In this document: piece after piece, positions 7,320-16,057 of the stretch | Position numbering within the stretch: the stretch's first letter is position 1 | Layout: the number at the start of each line of letters is the position of its first letter | NCBI GenBank assembly: GCA_045561735.1 | Contig: JBJKXC010000033.1 | Location: forward strand, 1 to 22,097 | Reading direction: 5' to 3' | From: UBA3537 sp045561735 | GTDB taxonomy: Bacteria > Bacteroidota > Bacteroidia > Flavobacteriales > Flavobacteriaceae | DNA length: 22,097 bases | Position numbers and translations under genes: made by a program | Notes under the pieces: generated by a model | Database searches by the model: none | Told to the model about the DNA's origin: nothing | Seen by the model: the letters and a program-made list of their open reading frames with translations, nothing else

Positions 7320-8687
7320 CTAATTTGTTGCTGCATTTGCAGTTGCATCGGTTCCAAGATAATCCTGAACAGTTCTAAAACCGATAAAACTTCTGGCAGA
7401 ATCTGCATACTCATAATCTCTTGTACTGACCTGCAGAAAATAAGCGACATCTTTCCATGAACCTCCGCGAATGACTTTTCTCGGATCATCTTTTTTATTC
7501 ACGTTTGGATTAAAGGATGCTGAATAAGAATAAGATCCAATATCATATGATGAGTTTACCCATTCAGATACATTGCCTGCCATATTGTATAAATTGTAGT
7601 CGTTGGGCTCATAAGCATCCGCTTCAACAGTGTATAATGCTTGATCCGCAGCATAATTGCCTCTCAAAGGTTTGAAATTTGCTAAGAAGCAGCCACGATC
7701 GTTTTTAGCATAGGGGCCTCCCCATGGAAAAGTAGCGCTTTGAAGACCACCACGGGCAGCAAATTCCCACTCTGCTTCAGATGGCAATCTAAATCCATTA
7801 ACGTTTTGTTTTTTCTTTGATTTCTGGTAACCATTTTTATAAATTGTCCTCCACTGGCAGAAAGCCTTTGATTGTTCCCATGTGACACCAACAACAGGAT
7901 AATTTCCGTAGGCTTCATGCCAAAAATAATCATTGTGCATTGGCACATTATAAGCATACTTAAAATCCTTGATCCAAACGGTTGTGTCAGGGTAAACGTT
8001 TACATCATACTGTGTGATGAAATCACTTCTTTTCATGTCACCACTGATAATGTAATCTGAATATTCTGCCGCAAGTTCCATATCGATATCAGTATATTTA
8101 AATTTGAACAAACTTACGTCCCATGTTCGTTGACCATTGTACCATTCATCGGGCGGTAGATACATGCCGTCCATAACTTCAGCATAAAGTTCGTCTGGAT
8201 AATCTTCTGTATCAAAAATAAGGTCAATATTTCTGTTAATTTTTCGCTGTTCATCTCCATAGGTGTCAAGCATGTATCGCTGATAAGGGGAAAGATCTTC
8301 GGGATCTCCTGAATCCGCATATGCGTATTCACCAATGCCATCGTCTTCGGAGGTTTTTCCCTCAAGATCTGCCATTTCAGCCAAATTATGTCTTAAAATA
8401 GAATCTCTAACCCATTCTACAAATTGTCTGTATTCGCTGTTGGTAATTTCCGTCTCGTCCATATAAAAAGAGCGAACTGTTACAGTCCGCGTTGGAGCGT
8501 CTTGAAGGTCGACTTTATCATCATCGGATTTCCCCATGATAAAGGCACCTCCAGGGATAAGACTCATTCCATAAGGTTTTTCTGGATGCCATCGCTTTCC
8601 TTTAACGCCTGTAAGTTCGCCTTTGTCTTTGCTCCCACAAGAAACAACAACAACAAAAGCTAATGTTAAAATCACGATTTTCTTCAT
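7320..8687 (-). CDS. gldK: Type IX secretion / gliding lipoprotein GldK
   Basis: This 455-residue protein starts with a lipoprotein signal (MKKIVILTLAFVVVVSC), with the lipid-carrying cysteine at residue 17. The rest is a formylglycine-generating-enzyme (FGE/sulfatase-modifying) fold: GGAFIMG (46-52), VVGVTWEQSKAFCQWR (265-280), RLPSEAEWEFAARGG (300-314), GNVSEW (371-376), RGGSW (407-411) and GFRTV (436-440). In GldK/PorK the fold is structural: the lipoprotein forms a ring with GldN at the outer membrane and links to GldM. A family-specific insertion (about 95-255) interrupts the FGE fold. A weak promoter with TAAGTTTA at 8730-8737 and TTG at 8758-8760 lies upstream. It is the first gene of gldKLMN, 118 bases after the ureohydrolase-like gene. 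Confidence 0.96.
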   Translation of the reverse strand: MKKIVILTLAFVVVVSCGSKDKGELTGVKGKRWHPEKPYGMSLIPGGAFIMGKSDDDKVDLQDAPTRTVTVRSFYMDETEITNSEYRQFVEWVRDSILRHNLAEMADLEGKTSEDDGIGEYAYADSGDPEDLSPYQRYMLDTYGDEQRKINRNIDLIFDTEDYPDELYAEVMDGMYLPPDEWYNGQRTWDVSLFKFKYTDIDMELAAEYSDYIISGDMKRSDFITQYDVNVYPDTTVWIKDFKYAYNVPMHNDYFWHEAYGNYPVVGVTWEQSKAFCQWRTIYKNGYQKSKKKQNVNGFRLPSEAEWEFAARGGLQSATFPWGGPYAKNDRGCFLANFKPLRGNYAADQALYTVEADAYEPNDYNLYNMAGNVSEWVNSSYDIGSYSYSASFNPNVNKKDDPRKVIRGGSWKDVAYFLQVSTRDYEYADSARSFIGFRTVQDYLGTDATANAATN

Positions 8688-8729
8688 AGTTTATATTTAG
8701 AGGCACTATAACCTATTTTTAAAAGTTCG

Positions 8730-8760
8730 TAAACTTATTTATATAATTTTAAAATTACAA
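8730..8760 (-). promoter_or_regulatory. gldK: Possible promoter of gldKLMN
   Basis: On the minus strand TTG (8758-8760) and TAAGTTTA (8730-8737) are separated by 20 bases, which fits the spacing of Bacteroidota -33 and -7 boxes. The -7 box differs from TAnnTTTG at its last base. Transcription would begin near 8725 and give a leader of about 35-40 bases. No strong terminator was found in the 118-base gap, so readthrough from topA is also possible. Confidence 0.3.
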
Positions 8761-8805
8761 GTTTTTTTGGTCTAATATTCTTAAATAAACTTTAAACTGA
8801 TTATT

Positions 8806-9963
8806 TTAATATTTTTTGTATGCTTTGTACCAATTTTCGGGTATGTGACCCTGAACAGCTCTTTCATAGTCACCCTGCATACATGCTAATAACGTGTGTT
8901 TATTTTTTTTAGTGTGTGAAAATGATAAAAATGGTATTTCTACCCACCAACGACCTGTTTTAAGGCTCTTATAAAAAACCAACTCTTGATCTTGGACTAA
9001 AACTGTATACTTGTTAAATTCATCGGGATTCTGAAAATTGTCGTCCTTGACTCTGCAATTAAAACCTTCAATGAAATACCAAATCATTTGAGAAATCAAC
9101 ATTGTAGTGGCTTCATCGTCTGAAGAAGGCTTGTATTCATAAATCCCAAATGAAGATACTTTATTACTGATGCCGGCATACCTTGAAATCGTACAAATTT
9201 CGCGACCATCAAAACCATTTGGTGAATACTTTTGTTTAATACTAACCTCTGAGGATTTAACAGAGTTTAGATCAACAGAAACCAAGTCTGCATCTCGCAT
9301 AGCAGGCTCAACTGTTTTTATGTCTTTGTTTAGTGCACCAAGGCGATGGTATTCAAAAAATAATTTTTCCATCAAATCAATCTCTTCTTGCGAATTGAAA
9401 TAGGTTTGAAATCCCAATACCGTGTAATTGAATAAATTGTAAGGCTTTTCTAAAATGACCTTTCCAACGTAATTGTTATTGGAAATTGGATTTGAAGAAT
9501 CACCTAAATCAAAACTTTTATCAACGTTTACGACATTAATCATTGGCTTAATATTATCATAAGCACGATAATGCGCATAGGTAAGGTCTTGGCTGCCTCC
9601 AATAATTATTGGAGTAATATTTTGTTTGAGCAGGGAAGCAACAATATCTGTAAGGGCAAAATAAGTGTCTTCAATGCCTGCACCCATTAAAATATCCCCT
9701 AAGTCTGCAATTTGAGCCGTCCAATTTCCGGGGAATAAGCCATAAAATGATTGGCGGATTTCTGTTAAATTGAAAGATTGCTCAATATGATCAATTGAAT
9801 TTCTAGATTCCAGTACACCTACAATAGCAAGATCAACGCCTTTCAAATCAGGGGTGGTTTCGGAGGTATGAAGCTTTAGCTTTCTACCTAGGGTTTGAAA
9901 ATGAGACACCTTTACAGCTTCAACAAGACGATCAGAAACTGGTGAAAGCAGACTGTAATTCAT
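8806..9963 (-). CDS. Ureohydrolase-fold (arginase/formimidoylglutamase-like) protein lacking metal ligands
   Basis: This 385-residue protein has the layout of the arginase/agmatinase/formimidoylglutamase superfamily, but the metal-binding motifs are altered. The usual GG(D/S)H is GGSQ (122-125), the usual DxHxD is DKSFD (148-152), and the usual DxDxxDP is DLNSVKS (231-237). Without the first His, the middle His and the last Asp cluster, a manganese-dependent hydrolysis is unlikely, so 'formimidoylglutamase' would be a misleading name. The start at 9963 (MNYSLL) is preferred over an in-frame ATG at 10020 because the latter lies inside topA and adds only a basic tail-like peptide. From 9963 the gap to the topA stop is four bases, so the two are probably co-transcribed. 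A similar gene next to topA or gldK is, from memory, widespread in Flavobacteriaceae. Its function is unknown. Confidence 0.8.
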   Translation of the reverse strand: MNYSLLSPVSDRLVEAVKVSHFQTLGRKLKLHTSETTPDLKGVDLAIVGVLESRNSIDHIEQSFNLTEIRQSFYGLFPGNWTAQIADLGDILMGAGIEDTYFALTDIVASLLKQNITPIIIGGSQDLTYAHYRAYDNIKPMINVVNVDKSFDLGDSSNPISNNNYVGKVILEKPYNLFNYTVLGFQTYFNSQEEIDLMEKLFFEYHRLGALNKDIKTVEPAMRDADLVSVDLNSVKSSEVSIKQKYSPNGFDGREICTISRYAGISNKVSSFGIYEYKPSSDDEATTMLISQMIWYFIEGFNCRVKDDNFQNPDEFNKYTVLVQDQELVFYKSLKTGRWWVEIPFLSFSHTKKNKHTLLACMQGDYERAVQGHIPENWYKAYKKY

Positions 9964-9967
9964 TTTA

Positions 9968-12448
9968 TTATTTCTTTTTTGAACTCTTCTTGGTAGCTTT
10001 TTTTGGCAACTTTGTTTCAATAATAGATTTGACTTCTTCCAAAGTTAATTTAACAACATCAACTGTTTTTGGAAGTTCAATTTTTATTTTACCCTTGATG
10101 ACGTTATGTCTTCCCCAACGAGCTTTTTCAACACGAATTCCTTCATCAGCCCAGTCGTGAACAATTTTATCAATCTCTTTTTGAATTTTATCTTTGATTA
10201 ATGTCTCAATTTCTTCTGAAGATAAATTATCCCAGTCGTATTTCTTGTTGACATTGATAAACATATTATTCCACTTTATGAAGGGTCCAAAGCGTCCTTT
10301 ACCCTTCTGTACAGGCAGACCTTCATATTCATGAATTGGTGCATCTGCTTTAGCTTTGTCTTTAATAATTTCGATTGCTTCATCCATCTCTATATTCAAT
10401 GGATCTAACCCTTTTGGCAGTGAAATGAATTTATTCCCATATTTTACATAAGGTCCAAAACGACCGTTGTTAACCGACACGTCCTCTCCCTCATAAACTC
10501 CTAAGTCTTTGGGTAATCTAAATAAATCTAAGACCTGTTCAAAAGTTATAGAGCTTAACTGCAAATTAGGGGGGACACTAGCAAAAACTTGTTTTTCCTC
10601 ATCTTCCATGGTTCCAATTTGAGCCATAGGGCCAAATTTGCCCAAGCGGACACTGATCTGACGTCCTGTAGATGGATCATTCCCTAAGATACGCTCTCCG
10701 GATTCACGATTGGCATTTTGACGCACGTTTTCCACTTTGGGGTGAAAAGATTCATAAAAGCGTTTCATCATTTTAGTCCAGTCAGCTTTCCCCGTAGCAA
10801 TGGCATCAAAATCAGCCTCAACTTTAGCAGTGAAGTTGTAATCTAAAATCCCCCCAAAATGATTTACCAAAAAGTCTGTAACGATCATTCCAATATCTGT
10901 AGGCACTAACTTACCTTTATCTGAACCAAATTTTTCGGTTTGTACTGTTTCTGTTAAATTGTTGACGCTTAATGACAATACATTGAAAGATCGTTGTTGG
11001 CCATCAACACTGCCTTTCTGAATATAATTTCTGTTTTGAATTGTTGAAATCGTTGGGGCATAGGTAGAAGGACGTCCAATACCCAACTCTTCTAATTTCT
11101 TAACCAAAGATGCTTCTGTAAAGCGATAAGGGGGTCTTGAAAACCGTTCTGTGGCTACTATTGAATTATTTGTTAAAGATTCATTTATTTGCATGACTGG
11201 CAAAATGCCTTCTTGCTCTTTGCTTTCATCATCTGTTCCTTCCAAATAGACTTTTAAAAACCCATCAAAAGTAATAACCTCACCATTGGCTGTAAATACT
11301 TTTTCGTGCTGTGTTGTTGTAATTTTGACATTGGTACGCTCCAGTTTAGCATCACTCATTTGAGATGAAATGGCGCGTTTCCAAATCAACTCATACAATC
11401 TTGCTTGATCGCGTTCTACATTAACAGAATGAGCAGAAAAATTGGTGGGTCTAATCGCCTCATGTGCTTCTTGAGCTCCTTTGGACTTACCTTTATAATT
11501 CCTTGGACTACTGTAGACATCTCCAAAATTAGAAGTAATTTCTTGGGCGGCTGCAATTCTTGCTTCTTGAGATAGATTTACGCTGTCAGTACGCATGTAA
11601 GTGATAAGTCCTGCCTCATACAAGCGCTGGGCCATATTCATGGTTTTACTAACCGAGAAATATAGTTTCCTAGCGGCTTCTTGTTGTAATGTCGAGGTTG
11701 TAAATGGTGGTGCAGGTGATTTCTTAGCAGGTTTTTTTTCAAGGGCGGATACTGAAAACAACGCACTGATGTTTTTTTCTAGAAAGGATTTAGCATCTGA
11801 TTTTGATTTGAATCCTTTCGGGAGCTTTGCTTTGAATGTCTGCCCTTTCGAAGTTGTAAAACGAGCCTCTACCTTGTAAATTGCCGTGGGTGAAAATGCT
11901 TTGATTTCACGCTCACGCTCAACAATTAATCGCACAGAGACAGATTGAACACGCCCAGCAGATAAACCACCTTTGACTTTTCGCCAAAGGACAGGAGAAA
12001 GCTCATAACCCACAATTCGATCTAATACACGACGTGCTTGTTGTGCATCTACCAAATCGTAATCAATTGCGCGTGGGTTTTTTATGGCTTTATCAATCGC
12101 AGTTTTTGTGATTTCATGAAAGACAATTCTCTTAGTTTTGGTTTGGTCTAATTTTAAAGTTTCCGCTAAATGCCAAGCAATGGCTTCCCCTTCCCGGTCT
12201 TCATCACTTGCCAGCCAAACCATCTCTGCCTTTTTGGCTAAATCTTTTAAATTCTTAACAACTGTTTTTTTTTCTTTTGTCACTTCATATTTTGGAGAAA
12301 AATCTCCTTCAACATCGACACCCAACTCTTTAGAAGGAAGGTCAGCAATATGACCAAAGCTGGAGGCAACTTTAAAATCATTCCCTAAAAATTTTTCAAT
12401 TGTTTTGGCTTTTGCAGGCGACTCTACAATGACAAGGTTTTTGGCCAT
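9968..12448 (-). CDS. topA: DNA topoisomerase I (type IA)
   Basis: This 826-residue enzyme relaxes negative supercoils by cutting one strand. The TOPRIM domain is at the N-terminus, with Glu9 in VESPAK and the acidic cluster DEDREGE at 82-88. The catalytic tyrosine is Tyr284 in LITYMRTDS. GRPSTYAPTI, in the middle of the protein, is another type IA signature. The C-terminal third replaces zinc fingers with repeated glycine/aromatic modules (GKFGPMAQIG, GRFGPYVKYG, GRFGPFIKW, RWGRHNV), as is usual in Bacteroidota. It ends in a lysine-rich tail (KKATKKSSKKK) that probably contacts DNA. A TACATTTG box at 12469-12476 lies just upstream of the start. The ureohydrolase-like gene follows four bases after the stop. 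Confidence 0.97.
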   Translation of the reverse strand: MAKNLVIVESPAKAKTIEKFLGNDFKVASSFGHIADLPSKELGVDVEGDFSPKYEVTKEKKTVVKNLKDLAKKAEMVWLASDEDREGEAIAWHLAETLKLDQTKTKRIVFHEITKTAIDKAIKNPRAIDYDLVDAQQARRVLDRIVGYELSPVLWRKVKGGLSAGRVQSVSVRLIVEREREIKAFSPTAIYKVEARFTTSKGQTFKAKLPKGFKSKSDAKSFLEKNISALFSVSALEKKPAKKSPAPPFTTSTLQQEAARKLYFSVSKTMNMAQRLYEAGLITYMRTDSVNLSQEARIAAAQEITSNFGDVYSSPRNYKGKSKGAQEAHEAIRPTNFSAHSVNVERDQARLYELIWKRAISSQMSDAKLERTNVKITTTQHEKVFTANGEVITFDGFLKVYLEGTDDESKEQEGILPVMQINESLTNNSIVATERFSRPPYRFTEASLVKKLEELGIGRPSTYAPTISTIQNRNYIQKGSVDGQQRSFNVLSLSVNNLTETVQTEKFGSDKGKLVPTDIGMIVTDFLVNHFGGILDYNFTAKVEADFDAIATGKADWTKMMKRFYESFHPKVENVRQNANRESGERILGNDPSTGRQISVRLGKFGPMAQIGTMEDEEKQVFASVPPNLQLSSITFEQVLDLFRLPKDLGVYEGEDVSVNNGRFGPYVKYGNKFISLPKGLDPLNIEMDEAIEIIKDKAKADAPIHEYEGLPVQKGKGRFGPFIKWNNMFINVNKKYDWDNLSSEEIETLIKDKIQKEIDKIVHDWADEGIRVEKARWGRHNVIKGKIKIELPKTVDVVKLTLEEVKSIIETKLPKKATKKSSKKK

Positions 12449-12468
12449 AGCTTGTTTTGTTAAGGAGA

Positions 12469-12476
12469 CAAATGTA
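12469..12476 (-). promoter_or_regulatory. topA: Putative -7 promoter box of topA
   Basis: The minus strand reads TACATTTG, matching TAnnTTTG, 20 bases before the topA start codon. The expected -33 TTTG is not clear. It would give a leader of about 15-18 bases. Confidence 0.4.
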
Positions 12477-12768
12477 GCTGATTTTTTCGATTGTAGATTT
12501 TAAATTTTTCCTAAAATTCAGATTTAAAAGAAAAAGCAGAGGCAAAAGCGTAGTTTAAAAAGTTTTATAAAATCATGATAACCAGCATATTAAATAAGTT
12601 TTACATAATTATATTTCAATCGTTTTTTTTTTTAATATACACAGTAATTTGAATAAAACAGACTAAAAAAAGATGCTCAAGTCCATATTTTTGTACACTC
12701 AAAAATTAAATTAACAAGATGTTTTTACAAGAAAAAAATTAAAAAAACTTAATTTTTAAACATGACAC

Positions 12769-12800
12769 TTTGTCACAATGTTCAAAATAATGTATCTTTG
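12769..12800 (+). promoter_or_regulatory. miaB: Promoter of the miaB operon
   Basis: TTTG (12769-12772) and TATCTTTG (12793-12800) are separated by 20 bases, a full match to the Bacteroidota -33/-7 promoter pattern. Transcription would start near 12804-12808. This is downstream of the in-frame ATG at 12762, so it decides for the miaB start at 12837. The -33 box overlaps the inverted repeat TGACA-CTT-TGTCA (12763-12775), a possible operator. Confidence 0.65.
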
Positions 12801-12836
12801 CAAACGGCCTTCGCAAGAAGCTATGTAAAACAAAAC

Positions 12837-14282
12837 ATGGAAAAAATCATTAATGAATCGAAACAAGGCACTTCTTTAGCTTTGAGACCAAAACTTGAAA
12901 ACACCAAAAAGTTATTCATTGAGAGTTACGGTTGTCAAATGAATTTTAGCGACAGTGAGATTGTGGCTTCTATTTTACAAAAAGAGGGTTTTAATACTAC
13001 TTCCTGTTTGGAGGATGCCGATTTAGTCCTGGTCAATACTTGCTCGATACGTGATAAAGCAGAACAAACCGTTCGCAAGCGCCTGGAGAAATATAATGCA
13101 GTTAAACGCATCAATCCAAAGATGAAAGTTGGAGTTTTAGGCTGTATGGCAGAACGCCTTAAAAGTAAATTCTTAGAGGAAGAGAAAATTGTAGACTTGG
13201 TGGTTGGTCCCGATGCTTATAAAGATTTACCCAACCTTGTAGCGGAGGTAGAAGATGGACACAGTGCTGTCAATGTTATTCTTTCCAAGGAAGAGACTTA
13301 TGGCGATGTTGCGCCAGTAAGATTAAATTCCAATGGGGTAACTGCTTTTGTTTCAATCACCCGTGGTTGTGACAATATGTGTACTTTTTGCGTGGTTCCA
13401 TTTACAAGAGGACGTGAACGCAGCAGAGATCCACAAAGTATCCTTTTTGAAATCAATGATTTGCACGATAAAGGTTATAAAGAAGTGACGCTTTTAGGTC
13501 AAAATGTGGACAGCTACCTGTGGTACGGAGGTGGCTTAAAAAAAGATTTTATAAAGGCTTCAGAAATACAAAGGGCGACAGCGACTGACTTTTCAAAACT
13601 TCTTGATTTATGTGCCAGCACATATCCTAAAATGCGTTTTCGTTTTTCAACATCAAACCCACAAGACATGTCAATTAGCGTCATTCAAACAATGGCCAAA
13701 CATGAAAATATTTGCAATTACATTCACTTGCCAGTACAAAGCGGAAGCAACCGCATTTTAAAAGCCATGAACCGACAGCACACAAGGGAAGAATATTTTG
13801 AGCTGATTGACAACATAAAAAAATACCTACCAGATTGTTCTATTTCTCATGACTTGATATGCGGTTTTCCAACCGAAACGGAACAAGACCATCAAGACAC
13901 TTTGAGTTTGATGCGATACGTTAAGTACAGTTTTGGCTATATGTTCTCTTATTCTGAGCGCCCTGGAACCTTGGCGGCAAGAAAGATGAAAAATGATATT
14001 CCAGAAGCAACTAAAAAACTTCGACTTCAAGAAGTTGTAGCCCTTCAACAGCAACATAGTCTTGATCGAAGTAAAGACTTTTTAGGTCAGGTTACCGAAG
14101 TACTTATTGAAAAAACTTCTAAGAAATCAGACAAAGAATGGGCGGGCCGAAATCCTCAAAACAGTACTGTTGTTTTTCCAAAAGAGCAGTACAAATTAGG
14201 TGATTTCGTGATGGTCAAAATTGATAACTGTACAAGTGCCACACTTAAAGGAATCGCACTTGGCTACTCAAAAAATAATTAG
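12837..14282 (+). CDS. miaB: tRNA-2-methylthio-N6-isopentenyladenosine37 synthase MiaB
   Basis: This 481-residue radical-SAM methylthiotransferase adds a methylthio group to isopentenyl-adenosine 37 of tRNAs that read U-starting codons. The N-terminal UPF0004 domain binds one iron-sulfur cluster through Cys33, Cys69 and Cys103 (ESYGCQMNFSDSE, NTCSIRDKAE, GVLGCMAERL). The radical-SAM cluster is Cys178/Cys182/Cys185 in TRGCDNMCTFC. A C-terminal TRAM domain (about 410-478) binds RNA. The insertion YLWYGGGLKKDF within the radical-SAM domain is typical of the Bacteroidota form. The start at 12837 (MEKIINESKQG) matches the start of flavobacterial homologs known to me and lies after the predicted transcription start. 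The longer frame from 12762 does not. It heads a tightly packed operon: the next gene begins three bases after its stop. Confidence 0.97.
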   Translation: MEKIINESKQGTSLALRPKLENTKKLFIESYGCQMNFSDSEIVASILQKEGFNTTSCLEDADLVLVNTCSIRDKAEQTVRKRLEKYNAVKRINPKMKVGVLGCMAERLKSKFLEEEKIVDLVVGPDAYKDLPNLVAEVEDGHSAVNVILSKEETYGDVAPVRLNSNGVTAFVSITRGCDNMCTFCVVPFTRGRERSRDPQSILFEINDLHDKGYKEVTLLGQNVDSYLWYGGGLKKDFIKASEIQRATATDFSKLLDLCASTYPKMRFRFSTSNPQDMSISVIQTMAKHENICNYIHLPVQSGSNRILKAMNRQHTREEYFELIDNIKKYLPDCSISHDLICGFPTETEQDHQDTLSLMRYVKYSFGYMFSYSERPGTLAARKMKNDIPEATKKLRLQEVVALQQQHSLDRSKDFLGQVTEVLIEKTSKKSDKEWAGRNPQNSTVVFPKEQYKLGDFVMVKIDNCTSATLKGIALGYSKNN

Positions 14283-14285
14283 ATT

Positions 14286-15554
14286 ATGGAAACTATTCAA
14301 TCCATCAAACAACGTTTTGGAATTATAGGAAACGACACAATCTTGAATCGAGCTTTAGAAAAAGCCATACAAGTCGCACCAACGGACATTTCTGTACTAA
14401 TTACAGGTGAAAGTGGTGTCGGAAAGGAAGTAATGCCTAAAATTATACACCAACTATCTCATAGAAAACACGGAAAGTATATAGCTGTAAATTGTGGTGC
14501 AATTCCAGAGGGGACAATTGATAGCGAACTTTTTGGACACGAAAAGGGCGCCTTTACAGGGGCTACACAGACACGCTCTGGCTATTTTGAAGTGGCCGAT
14601 GGTGGGACGATTTTTTTAGATGAGGTGGGCGAATTGCCTTTGACTACGCAAGTTCGCTTATTGCGTGTTCTTGAAAATGGAGAATTCATCAAGGTAGGGT
14701 CAAGCAAAGTTCAAAAAACAAATGTTCGCATTGTAGCAGCAACCAATATTAATATGTTTGAAGCTATTAATAAAGAAAAGTTCAGGGAAGATTTATACTA
14801 TCGCTTGAGCACAATTGAAATTCCGATTCCTGCTCTGCGCAAAAGAAAAGAAGACATTCATTTGTTATTCAGAAAATTCTCTAGTGATTTTGCCTCAAAA
14901 TACAAGATGCCAACTATTAGACTGAAAGATGAAGCTGTTCAGTTGCTTCAAAAATACCGCTGGACTGGAAACATACGTCAACTTAGAAATGTAGCAGAAC
15001 AAATTTCTGTACTTGAGTCTAAAAGAGACATTAATGCTACAACTCTCAAAAGTTATCTACCAGACATGGGAGTTCAATTGCCTGCAATTGTAGATAAGAA
15101 AAAATCCAACAGTGATTTCAGTACTGAGAGAGAGATTTTATATAAAGTTCTTTTTGACATGAAAGGAGATTTAAATGACTTGAAAAAACTGACATTAGAA
15201 TTGATGAAAAATGACAACTTCAAAGACGTCCAAGAGAAAAACGAACAACTGATACAAAAAATTTACAAAGACCCAAGTAGTAATATAACTGAAACCAACC
15301 ATCAAGTTTTATCCCTTTCGGAGGCAAGCCCACAAAATGAAAATATAGAAATTGTAAACCCAGACAAAAACTATGATTTCATAGAGGATGTTGAAGAAGA
15401 ACAAGAAGAAGAAACCTTCTCTTTACACGATAAAGAGCTAGAACTAATTAAAAAGTCTTTGCTAAGGCACAACGGCAAGCGTAAACATGCCGCGGAAGAA
15501 CTTGGTATTTCTGAGCGAACATTATACCGGAAAATTAAGCAATATGATTTATGA
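14286..15554 (+). CDS. Sigma-54-dependent transcriptional activator without receiver domain
   Basis: This 422-residue protein begins almost directly with an AAA+ sigma-54 interaction domain: Walker A GESGVGKE (41-48), GAFTGA loop (88-93) and Walker B GGTIFLDE (106-113), with an arginine finger region around REDLYYRLS. The intact GAFTGA loop means it should contact sigma-54. There is no response-regulator, GAF or PAS domain in front, so its activity must be set by another protein, by its amount, or by its middle region. A low-complexity linker (about 265-380, acidic near its end: EEEQEEE) leads to a Fis-type helix-turn-helix (about 383-422, KRKHAAEELGISERTLYRKI). It starts three bases after miaB and overlaps the start of lptE by 11 bases, so it is a fixed member of this operon. 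Its targets are not known from the sequence. Confidence 0.93.
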   Translation: METIQSIKQRFGIIGNDTILNRALEKAIQVAPTDISVLITGESGVGKEVMPKIIHQLSHRKHGKYIAVNCGAIPEGTIDSELFGHEKGAFTGATQTRSGYFEVADGGTIFLDEVGELPLTTQVRLLRVLENGEFIKVGSSKVQKTNVRIVAATNINMFEAINKEKFREDLYYRLSTIEIPIPALRKRKEDIHLLFRKFSSDFASKYKMPTIRLKDEAVQLLQKYRWTGNIRQLRNVAEQISVLESKRDINATTLKSYLPDMGVQLPAIVDKKKSNSDFSTEREILYKVLFDMKGDLNDLKKLTLELMKNDNFKDVQEKNEQLIQKIYKDPSSNITETNHQVLSLSEASPQNENIEIVNPDKNYDFIEDVEEEQEEETFSLHDKELELIKKSLLRHNGKRKHAAEELGISERTLYRKIKQYDL

Positions 15555-16056
15555 CCTAATTAGAAAAATATTTTTTGTCTTGACATCGCTACTAATTTTG
15601 AGTTGTGGTTCGTATTCATTTACTGGAATTTCAATCACTGATGATACTAAAACATTTCAAGTTAACTACTTCCAAAATTCGGCAGACTTAGTCGAACCTG
15701 GTATCGAACGAGACTTTACGCTTGCCTTGCAAGATATTATATTGAACCAAACCAATTTATCGCTGGTAAAATCCAATGGTGATATAATGTACGAAGGTGA
15801 AATTGTTGAATACCGTATTTCACCTACAACAGCAACCGCAAATAATACTGCAGACCAAAACCGACTTACCATAAGCGTGAATGTTAGGTTTTTTAACAAA
15901 AATGATGAAGAATCAGATTTTGAAAAGCGGTTTTCTTTTTTTTACGATTATGCAGGTAGCGCCCAACTCATTGGCTCTCAGAAATTAACAGCCATTAAAG
16001 AAATTTACGACCGCATTACACAAGACATCATAAACGCATCCCTAGCAAATTGGTAA
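15544..16056 (+). CDS. lptE: LPS assembly lipoprotein LptE
   Basis: This 170-residue protein has a lipoprotein signal with the modified cysteine at residue 21 (SLLILSC). It is followed by SYSFTG and TFQVNYFQNSA, the start of the LptE (LPS-assembly, RlpB-like) domain seen in Bacteroidota. LptE plugs the outer-membrane LptD barrel that inserts lipopolysaccharide. The start at 15544 is preferred over an in-frame ATG at 15487, because from 15544 the lipobox is placed correctly, whereas the longer form would put about 40 residues before the cysteine. The start overlaps the end of the sigma-54 activator by 11 bases. The TPR gene begins one base after its stop. E. coli LptE is too distant for a motif-level check. 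Confidence 0.85.
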   Translation: MIYDLIRKIFFVLTSLLILSCGSYSFTGISITDDTKTFQVNYFQNSADLVEPGIERDFTLALQDIILNQTNLSLVKSNGDIMYEGEIVEYRISPTTATANNTADQNRLTISVNVRFFNKNDEESDFEKRFSFFYDYAGSAQLIGSQKLTAIKEIYDRITQDIINASLANW

Positions 16057-16057
16057 T

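Larger units (their letters stand above)
12449..12836. other. AT-rich divergent intergenic region between topA and miaB
   Basis: This 388-base stretch has no convincing gene. It is very AT-rich, with long A and T runs (for example near 12620-12632 and 12733-12760). Supported contents are the topA -7 box at 12469-12476 and the miaB promoter at 12769-12800, with a small palindrome on its -33 box. An isolated TATTTTTG at 12686-12693 lacks a properly spaced -33 box. No structured RNA was recognised by eye. Confidence 0.6.

Noticed and set aside
9964..10020. N-terminal extension of the ureohydrolase-like protein (MKQSCQKKLPRR...)
   Set aside because: It lies within the topA 3' end in another frame. 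The basic residues come from the topA lysine codons. The ATG at 9963 gives normal operon spacing.
12686..12693. TATTTTTG as an additional miaB promoter
   Set aside because: The nearest TTTG upstream is 34 bases away, outside normal spacing, and T-rich matches are expected by chance here.
12762..12836. Upstream in-frame extension of miaB (25 residues)
   Set aside because: It overlaps the predicted promoter boxes and is absent from the conserved start of the family.
15487..15543. N-terminal extension of LptE
   Set aside because: It lies inside the end of the activator gene and would misplace the lipoprotein signal.
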